Origin: Clostridium_F caseinilyticum
GTDB taxonomy: Bacteria; Bacillota; Clostridia; Clostridiales; Clostridiaceae
NCBI RefSeq assembly: GCF_046127645.1
Contig: NZ_CP175919.1
Strand: one strand, 5' to 3'
DNA length: 64,000 bases
The first letter of the stretch is position 1; each line of letters starts with the position of its first letter. The position numbers and the translations under genes were made by a program. Under the pieces are notes generated by a model. It worked only from the letters and a program-made list of their open reading frames with translations, did not search any database and was not told the DNA's origin. This document shows, piece after piece, positions 54,762 to 63,515 of the stretch.

Positions 54762-54801
54762 TTCTAAAAAAGAACCTTTTTAAATCTACAAAAGGTTCTT
54801 T
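54762..54801 (-). terminator. terminator after hydA
   Basis: AAAGAACCTTTT (54769-54780) pairs perfectly with AAAAGGTTCTTT (54790-54801) and is followed on the minus strand by TTTTAG. It ends the ygeX-permease-hydA operon. Confidence 0.85.
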
Positions 54802-54820
54802 ATAATTACAAAATTATTAT

Positions 54821-56215
54821 TTATTTAATACTAAAAAAATCTATTTTTTTTCTTTTTAAAAATTGTCCGTATCCTTTTTCTCCAATAAATTTATTATCTT
54901 CTACTATGATTTTGCCTCTTGAAATTGTCATTACTGGACATCCTTGAAGTTCAAATCCTTCATATGGAGTATAATCAACATTTTCATGTAGCATAGATTT
55001 AGTAATTTTAACTTTTTTATTAGGATCAATTATAACAATATCTCCATCAGAACCAACTGCAATGGTTCCTTTCTTTGGATATAATCCAAATATTTTTGCA
55101 GGTTTTGTACTTACTAAATCTACAAATTTATTTAAAGATATTCTTTTTTTCATAACTCCCTCTGAAAAAATTAAAGGTATTCTAGTTTCTATACCTGGTG
55201 CTCCACTTGGACATTTAGTAAAATCATCTTTTCCTAATTGTTTTTCTATACTAAAGTTAAATGGACAATGATCTGTAGCAATAACTTGTATATATCCATC
55301 TTGAATCCCTTTCCACAAAGCATCTTGATTAGATTTTTCTCTTAGGGGAGGACTCATAATATATTTTAATCCTTCATTATTTTTACCATTATATCTGCTT
55401 TCATCTAAAAAAAGATATTGAGGGCATGTTTCTGTAAAAATATTTTTTTGTCCTCTATCTATAGCCATTTTTATATAATCTAATCCTAATTTACAGGAAA
55501 GATGTACTATGTACAGAGGAGAATCTCCTGCTACATTGGCAATATTTAGCATTTTATTTATAGATTCTCCCTCACAACATACTGGTCTACTTTTTGCATG
55601 ATATATAGGAGATGTAAAACCATTACTTGAATAATATTGTCTAAGATAGTTAACCATATCATTGTTTTCTGGATGTACAGCTGTAAGTATACCGATTTCT
55701 TTTGATTTCATAAGTACTTTGAATACTTCTAAATCACTTAATTTATAATCATAAGTTAAATAGACTTTATTACTTATTATTCCTTCATATGAGAGGTCTT
55801 CAAGTTCTTGTAATATATTATCGTTTACATGTTGTATAACACCATGAAACCCATAGTCTATAACTGCATTCCCCTTAGCATAATTATGATATAAATTTAT
55901 TTGATGGTGTAAATCACATCCTTTAGGTCCAAAGGCTAAATGATCTACTATACTTGTGGTACCACCACATGCAGCTGCTACAGTTCCAGTATAAAAATCA
56001 TCCGTAGCTACAGCTATCCCTACATCCAAATTTAAGTGAGTGTGAACATCTACTCCTCCAGGAATTACGTATTTCCCATGAGCATAAATGATTTCATCAG
56101 CCTCTTCAATTAAATTCATACCTATTTTAGTTATGATGCCATTTTCTATATAAATATCTCCTTTAAATGTATCTCCTGAAGTAACAATAATTCCATTTTT
56201 TATTAAAGTGGCCAT
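54821..56215 (-). CDS. hydA: dihydropyrimidinase / D-hydantoinase
   Basis: A 464-residue cyclic amidohydrolase opening five- or six-membered ureide rings. Metal ligands: DVHTHLNLD, the Lys in NKVYLTYDYKL (expected to be carbamylated), AVHPENNDM, YIVHLSCKLG and ATDHCPFN. Length fits phenylhydantoinase YgeZ/HydA. In this island it probably opens a hydantoin-type intermediate of purine breakdown. Third gene after ygeX and the permease, 80 bases from the permease. Confidence 0.93.
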   Translation of the reverse strand: MATLIKNGIIVTSGDTFKGDIYIENGIITKIGMNLIEEADEIIYAHGKYVIPGGVDVHTHLNLDVGIAVATDDFYTGTVAAACGGTTSIVDHLAFGPKGCDLHHQINLYHNYAKGNAVIDYGFHGVIQHVNDNILQELEDLSYEGIISNKVYLTYDYKLSDLEVFKVLMKSKEIGILTAVHPENNDMVNYLRQYYSSNGFTSPIYHAKSRPVCCEGESINKMLNIANVAGDSPLYIVHLSCKLGLDYIKMAIDRGQKNIFTETCPQYLFLDESRYNGKNNEGLKYIMSPPLREKSNQDALWKGIQDGYIQVIATDHCPFNFSIEKQLGKDDFTKCPSGAPGIETRIPLIFSEGVMKKRISLNKFVDLVSTKPAKIFGLYPKKGTIAVGSDGDIVIIDPNKKVKITKSMLHENVDYTPYEGFELQGCPVMTISRGKIIVEDNKFIGEKGYGQFLKRKKIDFFSIK

Positions 56216-56295
56216 CGTAAAATCGCATCTCCTTTTGTGAATATTATGAAAAATGATTTTAAATTTATATATATTTTTTTATTTATCAGCTGTTT

Positions 56296-57669
56296 CTATT
56301 TTATAGCTATTTCTTTATCATTTTTTATTGATAAATTTTTATTCTTTCCAAATTCATTAAAAAATAAATTTAAAAGTATTGCTGCTAAACTACCAGTTGT
56401 TATACCACTATGGAAAAGAGTTTCTACCCATTTTGGAAATCTACTATAAAAAGTTGGTACTGCTAAAGGAATCATAGCAAGCCCAATACTTACTGCTATT
56501 ATCATACCATTTTTAGTTCCTTTAAATTGAACCTGCCCAAGGCTTGAAATTCCACCTGAAGCTACCATTCCAAACATAGCTATACCAGCTCCACCAAGAA
56601 CAGGATATGGTATAGATGCAACTACTGCTCCTGCTTTTGGGAATAATCCTAATAATATTAGAATTCCACCTGAGGCTGCTACTACAAAACGACTTTTTAC
56701 ACCAGTCAAATTTACAAGCCCTACATTTTGACCAAAAGCAGTATGAGGAAATGTATTAAATATACCTGCAAGCATTGTAGCAAATCCATCTGTTCTAAGA
56801 CCTCTGGTTAAATTTTTATCGTCAATATCTTTTCCAACCATTTCATGTATAGCTATCATATTTCCTGTAGCTTCTGTCATCATAACTAGCATAACTAATA
56901 TCATTGAAATTATAGCTGTCAAATCAAATTTAAGTGCACCAAAATATAAAGGAATATCTATATTAATCCATCCTGAACTATGCATTCTAGTAAAATCAGA
57001 CATTCCTAACATTGAAGCAACAATAGTTCCTACAACTATTCCTAATAGTATAGATATATTTCCTAAAATTCCTTTGAAAAATTTATACATAATTAAAATT
57101 AAAATTAAAACAAATAGAGCTAATAAAATATTTTTAGGGCTAGCAAATGTAGGAGACTTTACATCATTGCCTGCACACCATCTCACTGCTACTGGAAGCA
57201 ATGAGATTCCTATTATAGTTATTACAGTACCTGTTACTACCTTAGGGAAAAATCTTATAAGCTTTCCGAAGAAAGGTGCCATAATAAAACAAAACAACCC
57301 AGATATAAATGTAGCTCCAAAGATAGTTGTAATACCTGTAATAGGATCCCCTGGATAAGTATTCGCAATAGCTAACATAGCCGATACAGAAGCAAAACTT
57401 GCACCTTCAATAACAGGAACTTTTGCTCCGATAAAATTCTTTATACCTAAAGATTGTACTAAAGTTGCTATGCCTGCTACAAAAAGGTCTGCATTTATAA
57501 GAAATATTGTTTGTTCTGCTGGTAAGTTTAGTGCACCACCTACTATTAGAGGAACAGCAACTGCACCTGCACACATCGCCAATACATGTTGTAAACCTAA
57601 AATAAATAACTGCTGTGGTGGAAGTAATTCATCAACAGGAGCTATTGCTTCATTTACTTTATTATCCAT
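56296..57669 (-). CDS. NCS2-family purine (xanthine/urate) permease
   Basis: A 457-residue membrane protein with about 12-14 helices. The N-terminal block LFILGLQHVLAMCAGAVAVPLIVGG and the signature GNDVKSPTFASPKNILLALF are family features, as is the MTEATGNM motif where the Glu usually contacts the nucleobase, followed by GLRTDGFATMLAGIFNTFPHTAFGQNVGLV. NCS2 members import xanthine, urate or uracil with H+ or Na+; its place between ygeX and hydA favours xanthine or urate. Confidence 0.92.
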   Translation of the reverse strand: MDNKVNEAIAPVDELLPPQQLFILGLQHVLAMCAGAVAVPLIVGGALNLPAEQTIFLINADLFVAGIATLVQSLGIKNFIGAKVPVIEGASFASVSAMLAIANTYPGDPITGITTIFGATFISGLFCFIMAPFFGKLIRFFPKVVTGTVITIIGISLLPVAVRWCAGNDVKSPTFASPKNILLALFVLILILIMYKFFKGILGNISILLGIVVGTIVASMLGMSDFTRMHSSGWINIDIPLYFGALKFDLTAIISMILVMLVMMTEATGNMIAIHEMVGKDIDDKNLTRGLRTDGFATMLAGIFNTFPHTAFGQNVGLVNLTGVKSRFVVAASGGILILLGLFPKAGAVVASIPYPVLGGAGIAMFGMVASGGISSLGQVQFKGTKNGMIIAVSIGLAMIPLAVPTFYSRFPKWVETLFHSGITTGSLAAILLNLFFNEFGKNKNLSIKNDKEIAIK

Positions 57670-57690
57670 TTTTATACCCCCATGAATTCT

Positions 57691-58902
57691 TTATTTTGAA
57701 TATTCACCATTCCAAACAATTTTTCTGTATTTATCTGGATCTGTATCACCTTCAGTACTGAATAAAAGTACTCTTGAATTTGCATCTAATTTTAGTTGTT
57801 CTCTTAATTCTTCCATATCATCATTTGTCATTATGGCATTTAATAATCCTGATGTTACTGCTCCTGACTCTCCTGATATTATTTTTCTATCTTCTTTAAT
57901 AGGATTTCCTAACATTCTCATACCATTTGCTGAAACCCAATCTGGACAAGATACAAAGGTTGAACTATAAGATTTTAATACTTCCCATCCTATGGTATTT
58001 GATTCTCCACATGCAAGACCAGCCATTATAGTAGGCATATCTCCAGTTACTGCTCTTGGCTTTCCATCCCCAGCTACTGCTGATCTATATAAACAGTCTG
58101 CTTCATCAGCTTCTACTATTACAGTTGTTGGACATTCATCTTTAAATACTGAAGCAAAGTATCCTTGAACAGCTCCTGCTAAAGAACCAACTCCAGCTTG
58201 AACAAATATATGTGTAGGTTTCTCTACATTTAATTCTCTTAATTGTTCCAATGCTTCTGATGCCATAGTTCCATATCCTTGCATTATCCAAGTAGGTATT
58301 TCCTCATATCCTTCCCAAGCAGTATCTTGAACCATAACCCATCCATTTTCTTTCGCCTGAGAGGCTGCAAGTCTTACTGCATCATCATAGTTGAACTCAG
58401 TTATAGATGCTTTAGCGCCTTCTTTTCTTATATTTTCAAGACGTGTTAATGAAGATCCCTTTGGCATATAAACTATTGATTTTTGATTTAATTGTGTTGC
58501 AGTCCATGCTACTCCACGACCATGGTTACCATCTGTAGCTGTAATAAATGTTATATCACCAAGCTTTTTTCTTGTTTCTTCTGAAGTAAGTTTTTCATAA
58601 CTTACTTCTGATATATCTTTTCCTAGCCTCTTAGCTAAATATTTACCCATAGAAAAAGAACCACCTAATACTTTAAAAGCATTTAATCCAAAACGATAAG
58701 ATTCATCCTTTACATATACTCCAGCTACACCTAAGTGCTTTGCTAAATTATCTAGATTTACTAAAGGAGTCTTTGTAAATTGTGGGAAGCTTTGATGAAA
58801 ATCTCTAGCTTTTTTTATTTCTTCTTCTCCTAAAAATTCAACAGACGCTTTATCTACCTCCCCTTTCATAGTGTTGTTTTTCCATTTTATGTTTTTACTC
58901 AT
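57691..58902 (-). CDS. ygeX: diaminopropionate ammonia-lyase
   Basis: A 403-residue PLP enzyme (also called DpaL) splitting 2,3-diaminopropionate to pyruvate and ammonia. The Schiff-base Lys lies in RFGLNAFKVLGGSF, the substrate loop in TATDGNHGRGVAWTA, and the PLP glycine loop in FVQAGVGSLAGAVQG. Full length. In the purine island it would turn the three-carbon end product into pyruvate, linking purine breakdown to acetate or lactate and ATP. First gene after a sigma-54 promoter. Confidence 0.95.
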   Translation of the reverse strand: MSKNIKWKNNTMKGEVDKASVEFLGEEEIKKARDFHQSFPQFTKTPLVNLDNLAKHLGVAGVYVKDESYRFGLNAFKVLGGSFSMGKYLAKRLGKDISEVSYEKLTSEETRKKLGDITFITATDGNHGRGVAWTATQLNQKSIVYMPKGSSLTRLENIRKEGAKASITEFNYDDAVRLAASQAKENGWVMVQDTAWEGYEEIPTWIMQGYGTMASEALEQLRELNVEKPTHIFVQAGVGSLAGAVQGYFASVFKDECPTTVIVEADEADCLYRSAVAGDGKPRAVTGDMPTIMAGLACGESNTIGWEVLKSYSSTFVSCPDWVSANGMRMLGNPIKEDRKIISGESGAVTSGLLNAIMTNDDMEELREQLKLDANSRVLLFSTEGDTDPDKYRKIVWNGEYSK

Positions 58903-58942
58903 AATAATACCTCTTTTCTTTTTTTGCTTTATATATATCCAT

Positions 58943-58960
58943 AAGCAATACTTGTGCCAA
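58943..58960 (-). promoter_or_regulatory. sigma-54 (-24/-12) promoter of ygeX-permease-hydA
   Basis: On the minus strand TTGGCACAAGTATTGCTT: GG (58958-58957), ten bases, GC (58946-58945). Near-consensus TTGGCAC-N5-TTGCT. Confidence 0.88.
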
Positions 58961-59042
58961 ATTTTTAACCATTTGATATTTCTTAATGAATATAAAATTC
59001 TAGACTAGATGGTATTTGTGTAAAATAGAAATACTTTATTAA

Positions 59043-59083
59043 AATAAAAAGATACAAGGCCTATTATCTGCTTTGCATCTTTT
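59043..59083 (-). terminator. terminator after the sigma-54 activator gene
   Basis: On the minus strand AAAAGATGCAA pairs with TTGTATCTTTT (one G-U), followed by TTATTTT. It lies between the activator gene and the ygeX promoter. Confidence 0.7.
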
Positions 59084-59107
59084 ATTATTTAAAAATATAT
59101 AGTTTTA

Positions 59108-59200
59108 TTATCAAAATAATAATTAATTATCATTACGGTAAAATACATATTTTTATTGCTTTTAAACGTAATCAATGTTAAAATTTTATCATTTTGATAA
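59108..59200. promoter_or_regulatory. cluster of three candidate activator sites upstream of ygeX
   Basis: TTATCAAAATAATAA (59108-59122, inverse orientation, 14 of 15 to the motif), TTATCATTACGGTAA (59127-59141, 12 of 15) and TTATCATTTTGATAA (59186-59200, exact). They lie about 150-255 bases upstream of the sigma-54 promoter; the last overlaps the activator gene's stop codon. Confidence 0.55.
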
Positions 59201-60952
59201 ATGCTTCATCTCCTCTAATTTTCTATACAGGGTAGCTATGCCTATTCCTAAACGCTTTGCTGCCAGTTGTTTCCCTCTAGTATCATGCCCATATATATCT
59301 AAAGCTTTTAAAATATACTCTTTCTCTATTTCTTTTAAAGGTCTTATATCTTCATCTGTACCTGTACCATAAATTTGAGTATTTTTATTCTCAACTATAT
59401 TAGGTGGAAGCATGTTCATAGTTACTATTCCACTATCATCTGCCATATTTATCATAAATTCTACGGCATTTTCAAGTTCTCTTACATTACCATACCAAGG
59501 ATAATTTACTAATATATCTTTGCACTCTTTATCAACTTTATAAACAGATTTATCAAATAATCCATTATATTTTTTTATTAACATTTCCATAAGAAGTTCT
59601 ATATCTTCTTTTCGTTCTCTTAAAGGTGGTATTTTCAATGGAATAACATTGAGCCTATAATACAAATCTTCTCTAAACTTATTTTCTTTTATTAGTTTTT
59701 TTAAATCCTTATTAGTAGCTGCTATAACCCTTATATCTAAATCTATCAAATGATTAGATCCTATTCTTACTAATTTTCTTTCCTGAAGTACTCTTAAAAT
59801 TTTCACTTGAAGATATAAAGGCATATCTCCTATTTCATCTAAAAATATTATTCCCTTGTTAGCTAATTCAAATTTTCCTACTCTTCCATTTGGATCTGCT
59901 CCACTAAAAGCTCCTCTTACATATCCAAATAATTCACTTTCTAAAAGAGCATCTGGTATAGCACCACAATTTATGGCTATAAAAGGATTAGTATTTTTAT
60001 CACTTTCACAATGTATAGCCCGTGCGATTACTTCTTTCCCTGTACCGCTTTCTCCAGTTATAAGAACCGTAGAACTTGATGAGGCAATCTTTTTAATCCT
60101 ATTTTTAAGTTGAATCATAGCCTTTGACTCACCAATAATATCTTCAACTTTTATAACTTCTCTTCCACCACTAACCTTACATATTTTAGATTTTAAATGT
60201 TTTATTTCTTCAAACACAAATATTTTGTCATATGATGATAATATGGGAAAAACAGGTATAATCTTACCCATAAGTTTAAATTTTTGATTATCTATGACTA
60301 TGGTATATACTTCTCCACCCATTACATATTCACTAGTAGAAGATATAGTTATTTTTTTGTTTATATTATTAGCCTTCAGTTTAAGTTGTTTCATAGCACT
60401 CGTATTCATATGGACTATTTCATCACTTTTAGTAACTAAAACACCTTTATCTACACTGTCTATTATTTGATTCAATAAATTTACCATCATATGACTTCTT
60501 TCAATTTCAAGATGTTCATATGATTTAGTGCTTATAAAATCAGATATTTGATCTAACATTTGAATATATGAATCAAAATTTTCTATGAAATGATTTCTTT
60601 GACTCTCCTTTGAACATACAAGCCCTATTACACCTATAATATCTTTATTTAATATTATGGGGGTACACACTAGCATCTTTTCTAGACAATTATCCCTATG
60701 ATTACATTTTTTGCATAAATAATGATGTCCTGGATTCTTTATTATCTGCTTATCTCCAGTTTTTATAACATGATCATATACATATCCTTCCTTTGATATA
60801 TCTTTGTTTATTGCATCTTTATAAATACCTGTTCCTGCTATTCTACACAAGTTCTTATCTACAATTTCAACATCTACATTTATTACACTTGAAATTATGT
60901 TTGCATATTTAGCTACTGTGTCCTGAATTTCTAATAATGTAGAATCCTTCAT
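59189..60952 (-). CDS. sigma-54-dependent activator of the purine-degradation island
   Basis: A 587-residue enhancer-binding protein. The N-terminal about 150 residues form a GAF/PocR-like sensor with a Cys cluster HHYLCKKCNHRDNCLEKMLVC. A PAS-like segment follows (about 165-240). The AAA+ domain has GESGTGKEVIARAIH, the sigma-54 contact loop as GAFSGA (usual form GAFTGA), FLDEIGDMPL and RLNVIPLKIPPLRER. The C-terminus is a Fis-type HTH (GKQLAAKRLGIGIATLYRKLEEM). Its position between two sigma-54-driven transcripts, similar to ygeV of E. coli, makes it their likely activator, with a purine-derived ligand as inferred signal. Confidence 0.92.
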   Translation of the reverse strand: MKDSTLLEIQDTVAKYANIISSVINVDVEIVDKNLCRIAGTGIYKDAINKDISKEGYVYDHVIKTGDKQIIKNPGHHYLCKKCNHRDNCLEKMLVCTPIILNKDIIGVIGLVCSKESQRNHFIENFDSYIQMLDQISDFISTKSYEHLEIERSHMMVNLLNQIIDSVDKGVLVTKSDEIVHMNTSAMKQLKLKANNINKKITISSTSEYVMGGEVYTIVIDNQKFKLMGKIIPVFPILSSYDKIFVFEEIKHLKSKICKVSGGREVIKVEDIIGESKAMIQLKNRIKKIASSSSTVLITGESGTGKEVIARAIHCESDKNTNPFIAINCGAIPDALLESELFGYVRGAFSGADPNGRVGKFELANKGIIFLDEIGDMPLYLQVKILRVLQERKLVRIGSNHLIDLDIRVIAATNKDLKKLIKENKFREDLYYRLNVIPLKIPPLRERKEDIELLMEMLIKKYNGLFDKSVYKVDKECKDILVNYPWYGNVRELENAVEFMINMADDSGIVTMNMLPPNIVENKNTQIYGTGTDEDIRPLKEIEKEYILKALDIYGHDTRGKQLAAKRLGIGIATLYRKLEEMKHLSK

Positions 60953-61068
60953 TTTATATCATTCCTTAAACAATATTTTTATTTTTTTCTACAACAGACT
61001 TCAATATATCCCATAAAATTATTTTATCACAATTAAATGTAAACACAAACAATTTTTAACTGTATAAT

Positions 61069-61158
61069 TTATCAATAGGATAATTTTTTTTAATATACCA
61101 TTAAAAATCTAAGCTATATCTAGTTTATCAGTATTATAAATATTTATCATTTTAATAA
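61069..61158. promoter_or_regulatory. cluster of three candidate activator sites upstream of yqeC
   Basis: TTATCAATAGGATAA (61069-61083), TTATCAGTATTATAA (61125-61139) and TTATCATTTTAATAA (61144-61158), about 105-195 bases upstream of the sigma-54 promoter. They match the motif at 12, about 11 and 14 of 15 positions. Confidence 0.5.
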
Positions 61159-61261
61159 TTATGCTCTATTTCCCCTATTTATACATACTACAATTTATTT
61201 TATAAAAATACTATGCCGTAGTATTTTCAATCTATTTATTTTAATTTGTAAATAAATACTC

Positions 61262-61278
61262 TTGGCATATTTATTGCT
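61262..61278 (+). promoter_or_regulatory. sigma-54 (-24/-12) promoter of yqeC-mocA-yqeB-xdhC
   Basis: TTGGCATATTTATTGCT: GG (61264-61265), ten bases, GC (61276-61277). The start would be near 61289, 31 bases before yqeC. Confidence 0.88.
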
Positions 61279-61319
61279 TCAATTATTTAGAAAAATAACA
61301 TTATATTGTAGAGGTAAAC

Positions 61320-62057
61320 ATGCTTATTTCAAATATATTAAACTTAAAAAAAGGATCTATTATATCAATAGTTGGTGCTGGTGGAAAAACCTCTTTAATG
61401 TTTAATTTATCAGAAGAGTTAAGACCTAATAACAAAGTTCTATCAACAACTACTACAAAGATATATAATCCCGACAAAATATACTACGATTTTATATGCA
61501 TTGGAGAAGAAAATTGCTATATATATGATCATTTAAAAAAGAATGGAGTATATGTATATGGTGAATTTATAAATAATGATAATAAACTAATAGGTTTTAA
61601 TAAAAATTTTTTAAATAAAAAGTTTAAATATTTTGATTATTCAATAATAGAAGCAGATGGATCCAAAAGAAAGCCTATTAAGGGTTGGAGAGATAATGAA
61701 CCTGTTATATGTAAAAATACAAATAAAACTATAGGAATATTAGATATAAGTTGTATAAATAAAATAATAAATGATTTTAACGTTCATAGAGTATCTTATT
61801 TTTTAAAAATAACTAATGGAAAGTTAGTTGAAAAAATATCTATACCTATGATAAGTTCGTTAATAGTTCATCCCTTAGGACTTTTTAAGGATTCTTTAGG
61901 AGAAAAAATATTATTTATAAACAAAGTTGAAAACCAACATAATATTTTTTTATCCTATGAATTAATAAAACATATTTTAACTAGTTCTAACTCATGTATA
62001 GACAAAATAATTATAGGAAGCTTAAAAGAAAAAAATTATAATTTGATATCATTTTAA
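61320..62057 (+). CDS. yqeC: YqeC, selenium-dependent molybdenum hydroxylase cofactor protein
   Basis: A 245-residue cytoplasmic protein of the YqeC family. The P-loop SIVGAGGKTSLMFNLSEEL is near the N-terminus, and EADGSKRKPIKGW is the second conserved block. It is thought to help mature or insert the selenium-containing Mo cofactor of Se-dependent xanthine dehydrogenase. First gene of a plus-strand operon. GAGGTAA lies 4-5 bases before ATG 61320. Confidence 0.92.
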   Translation: MLISNILNLKKGSIISIVGAGGKTSLMFNLSEELRPNNKVLSTTTTKIYNPDKIYYDFICIGEENCYIYDHLKKNGVYVYGEFINNDNKLIGFNKNFLNKKFKYFDYSIIEADGSKRKPIKGWRDNEPVICKNTNKTIGILDISCINKIINDFNVHRVSYFLKITNGKLVEKISIPMISSLIVHPLGLFKDSLGEKILFINKVENQHNIFLSYELIKHILTSSNSCIDKIIIGSLKEKNYNLISF

Positions 62058-62071
62058 ATTGGAGGACTATT

Positions 62072-62686
62072 ATGGTAAATGCTGTAATAATGGCATCAGG
62101 TTACTCGACTAGAATGGGAAAAAACAAATTAATATTACCTTTCAAAGGAAAACCAATAATAGAACATGTTATAGATGCAATCAAAGAATGTAAATTCAAT
62201 GAAATAATTTTAGTTGGCAAAGAAAATAAAGTTTTAGATATAGCTAAAAAGAAAAATATTTTAACTGTTTTAAATACAAAAGCCTACAAAGGCCAAAGTC
62301 AGTCTATAAAATTAGGTATTTTAAATACATCTTCATCAAAAGGCTATATGTTTTTTACTGGTGACCAACCATTATTAGATTCATATAGTATCAACTTATT
62401 ATTGAATACCTTTACAGAAAACAATAACTATATAATAATTCCTAAATATAAAAACAAAGTTGGCTCCCCTGCCATATTTCCTGAAAAATTCAAAGATGAA
62501 TTGCTTAATTTACAAGGAGATGTGGGAGGTAAAACCGTTATAAATAATCATATAAATGAAATTATATTTGTAAACTTGAGAAATGAATATTCTTTATTTG
62601 ATATTGATACTTCAAAGGATTATGAATATATATTAAACAAAAATTTGTACCAAGGATGTGATAACTATGATAAACAATATATATAA
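62072..62686 (+). CDS. mocA: MobA/MocA-like molybdenum cofactor nucleotidyltransferase
   Basis: A 204-residue NTP transferase (YgfJ/MocA group) that likely makes the cytosine dinucleotide form of Mo-pterin. The nucleotide-binding start is VIMASGYSTRMGKNKLILPFKGKPIIEHV, then FTGDQPLLD (metal Asp), and it ends FDIDTSKDYEYILN. It lies 14 bases after yqeC, with TTGGAGGAC before the ATG, and overlaps yqeB by 20 bases. Confidence 0.92.
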   Translation: MVNAVIMASGYSTRMGKNKLILPFKGKPIIEHVIDAIKECKFNEIILVGKENKVLDIAKKKNILTVLNTKAYKGQSQSIKLGILNTSSSKGYMFFTGDQPLLDSYSINLLLNTFTENNNYIIIPKYKNKVGSPAIFPEKFKDELLNLQGDVGGKTVINNHINEIIFVNLRNEYSLFDIDTSKDYEYILNKNLYQGCDNYDKQYI

Positions 62687-63515
62687 AGATATCATAATTG
62701 TTAGAGGCGGAGGAGATCTAGCTTCAGGAACTATACACAAACTTCATAGAAGTGGTTTTAAAATATTAGTTTTAGAAACTTATAATCCAACCTCTATAAG
62801 AAGGAATGTCTGTTATAGCGAAGCTATCTATAATGGTAAAATTACTATTGAAAATACTACTGCTGTAAAAGTAAACAATTTAAATGAAATATTAAAATGT
62901 TGGCAAAATAATAAGATTCCTATTACAGTGGATCCTCATGGAAAATTTATAGAAATGCTTAGACCTAGAATATTAGTGGATGCTATACTTGCAAAGAAAA
63001 ATCTAGGTACAAAAATGAATATGGCAGAAATAACCATAGGCCTTGGCCCAGGGTTTTGTGCTGGTAAGGATGTGCATGCTGTTATAGAAACCATGAGAGG
63101 ACACAATTTGGGACGAATTATATTAAAAGGAGAAGCTATGAAAAATACAGGAGTACCTGGAGAAATTGGAGGATACTCTAAAGAGAGAGTTATATATAGT
63201 CCAGGTGGCGGAATTATTAAAAATGTGAGAAAAATTGGTGATTTTGTATCCTCTGGTGAAATTTTAGGTTATGTGGATAACTTAGAAATTAAAACAGAAA
63301 TAAGCGGATTATTAAGAGGACTTATAAGGGATGGCAGCAAAATAAATAAAGGGTTAAAAATAGCTGATGTAGATCCTAGATGCCATGAAATTAAAAATTG
63401 TTATACCATTTCTGATAAAGCACGTAATATTGCTGGTGGAGTATTAGAAGCTATACTATATTTTATGAATAAAAATACAGAAAGTAGGTCAAATTTATGG
63501 AACAAGATATCTTAA
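62667..63515 (+). CDS. yqeB: YqeB, selenium-dependent molybdenum cofactor biosynthesis protein
   Basis: A 282-residue member of the EF2563/YqeB family, restricted to genomes with Se-dependent molybdenum hydroxylases. It begins IIIVRGGGDLASGTIHKLHRSGF (Rossmann-like), with VDPHGKFIEMLRPRILVDAILAK and GLGPGFCAGKDVHAVIETMRGH as conserved blocks. Its exact chemistry is unknown. ATG 62667 is preferred: AAGGA sits 10 bases before it but only one base before the in-frame GTG 62658. It overlaps xdhC by 19 bases. Confidence 0.9.
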   Translation: MINNIYKDIIIVRGGGDLASGTIHKLHRSGFKILVLETYNPTSIRRNVCYSEAIYNGKITIENTTAVKVNNLNEILKCWQNNKIPITVDPHGKFIEMLRPRILVDAILAKKNLGTKMNMAEITIGLGPGFCAGKDVHAVIETMRGHNLGRIILKGEAMKNTGVPGEIGGYSKERVIYSPGGGIIKNVRKIGDFVSSGEILGYVDNLEIKTEISGLLRGLIRDGSKINKGLKIADVDPRCHEIKNCYTISDKARNIAGGVLEAILYFMNKNTESRSNLWNKIS

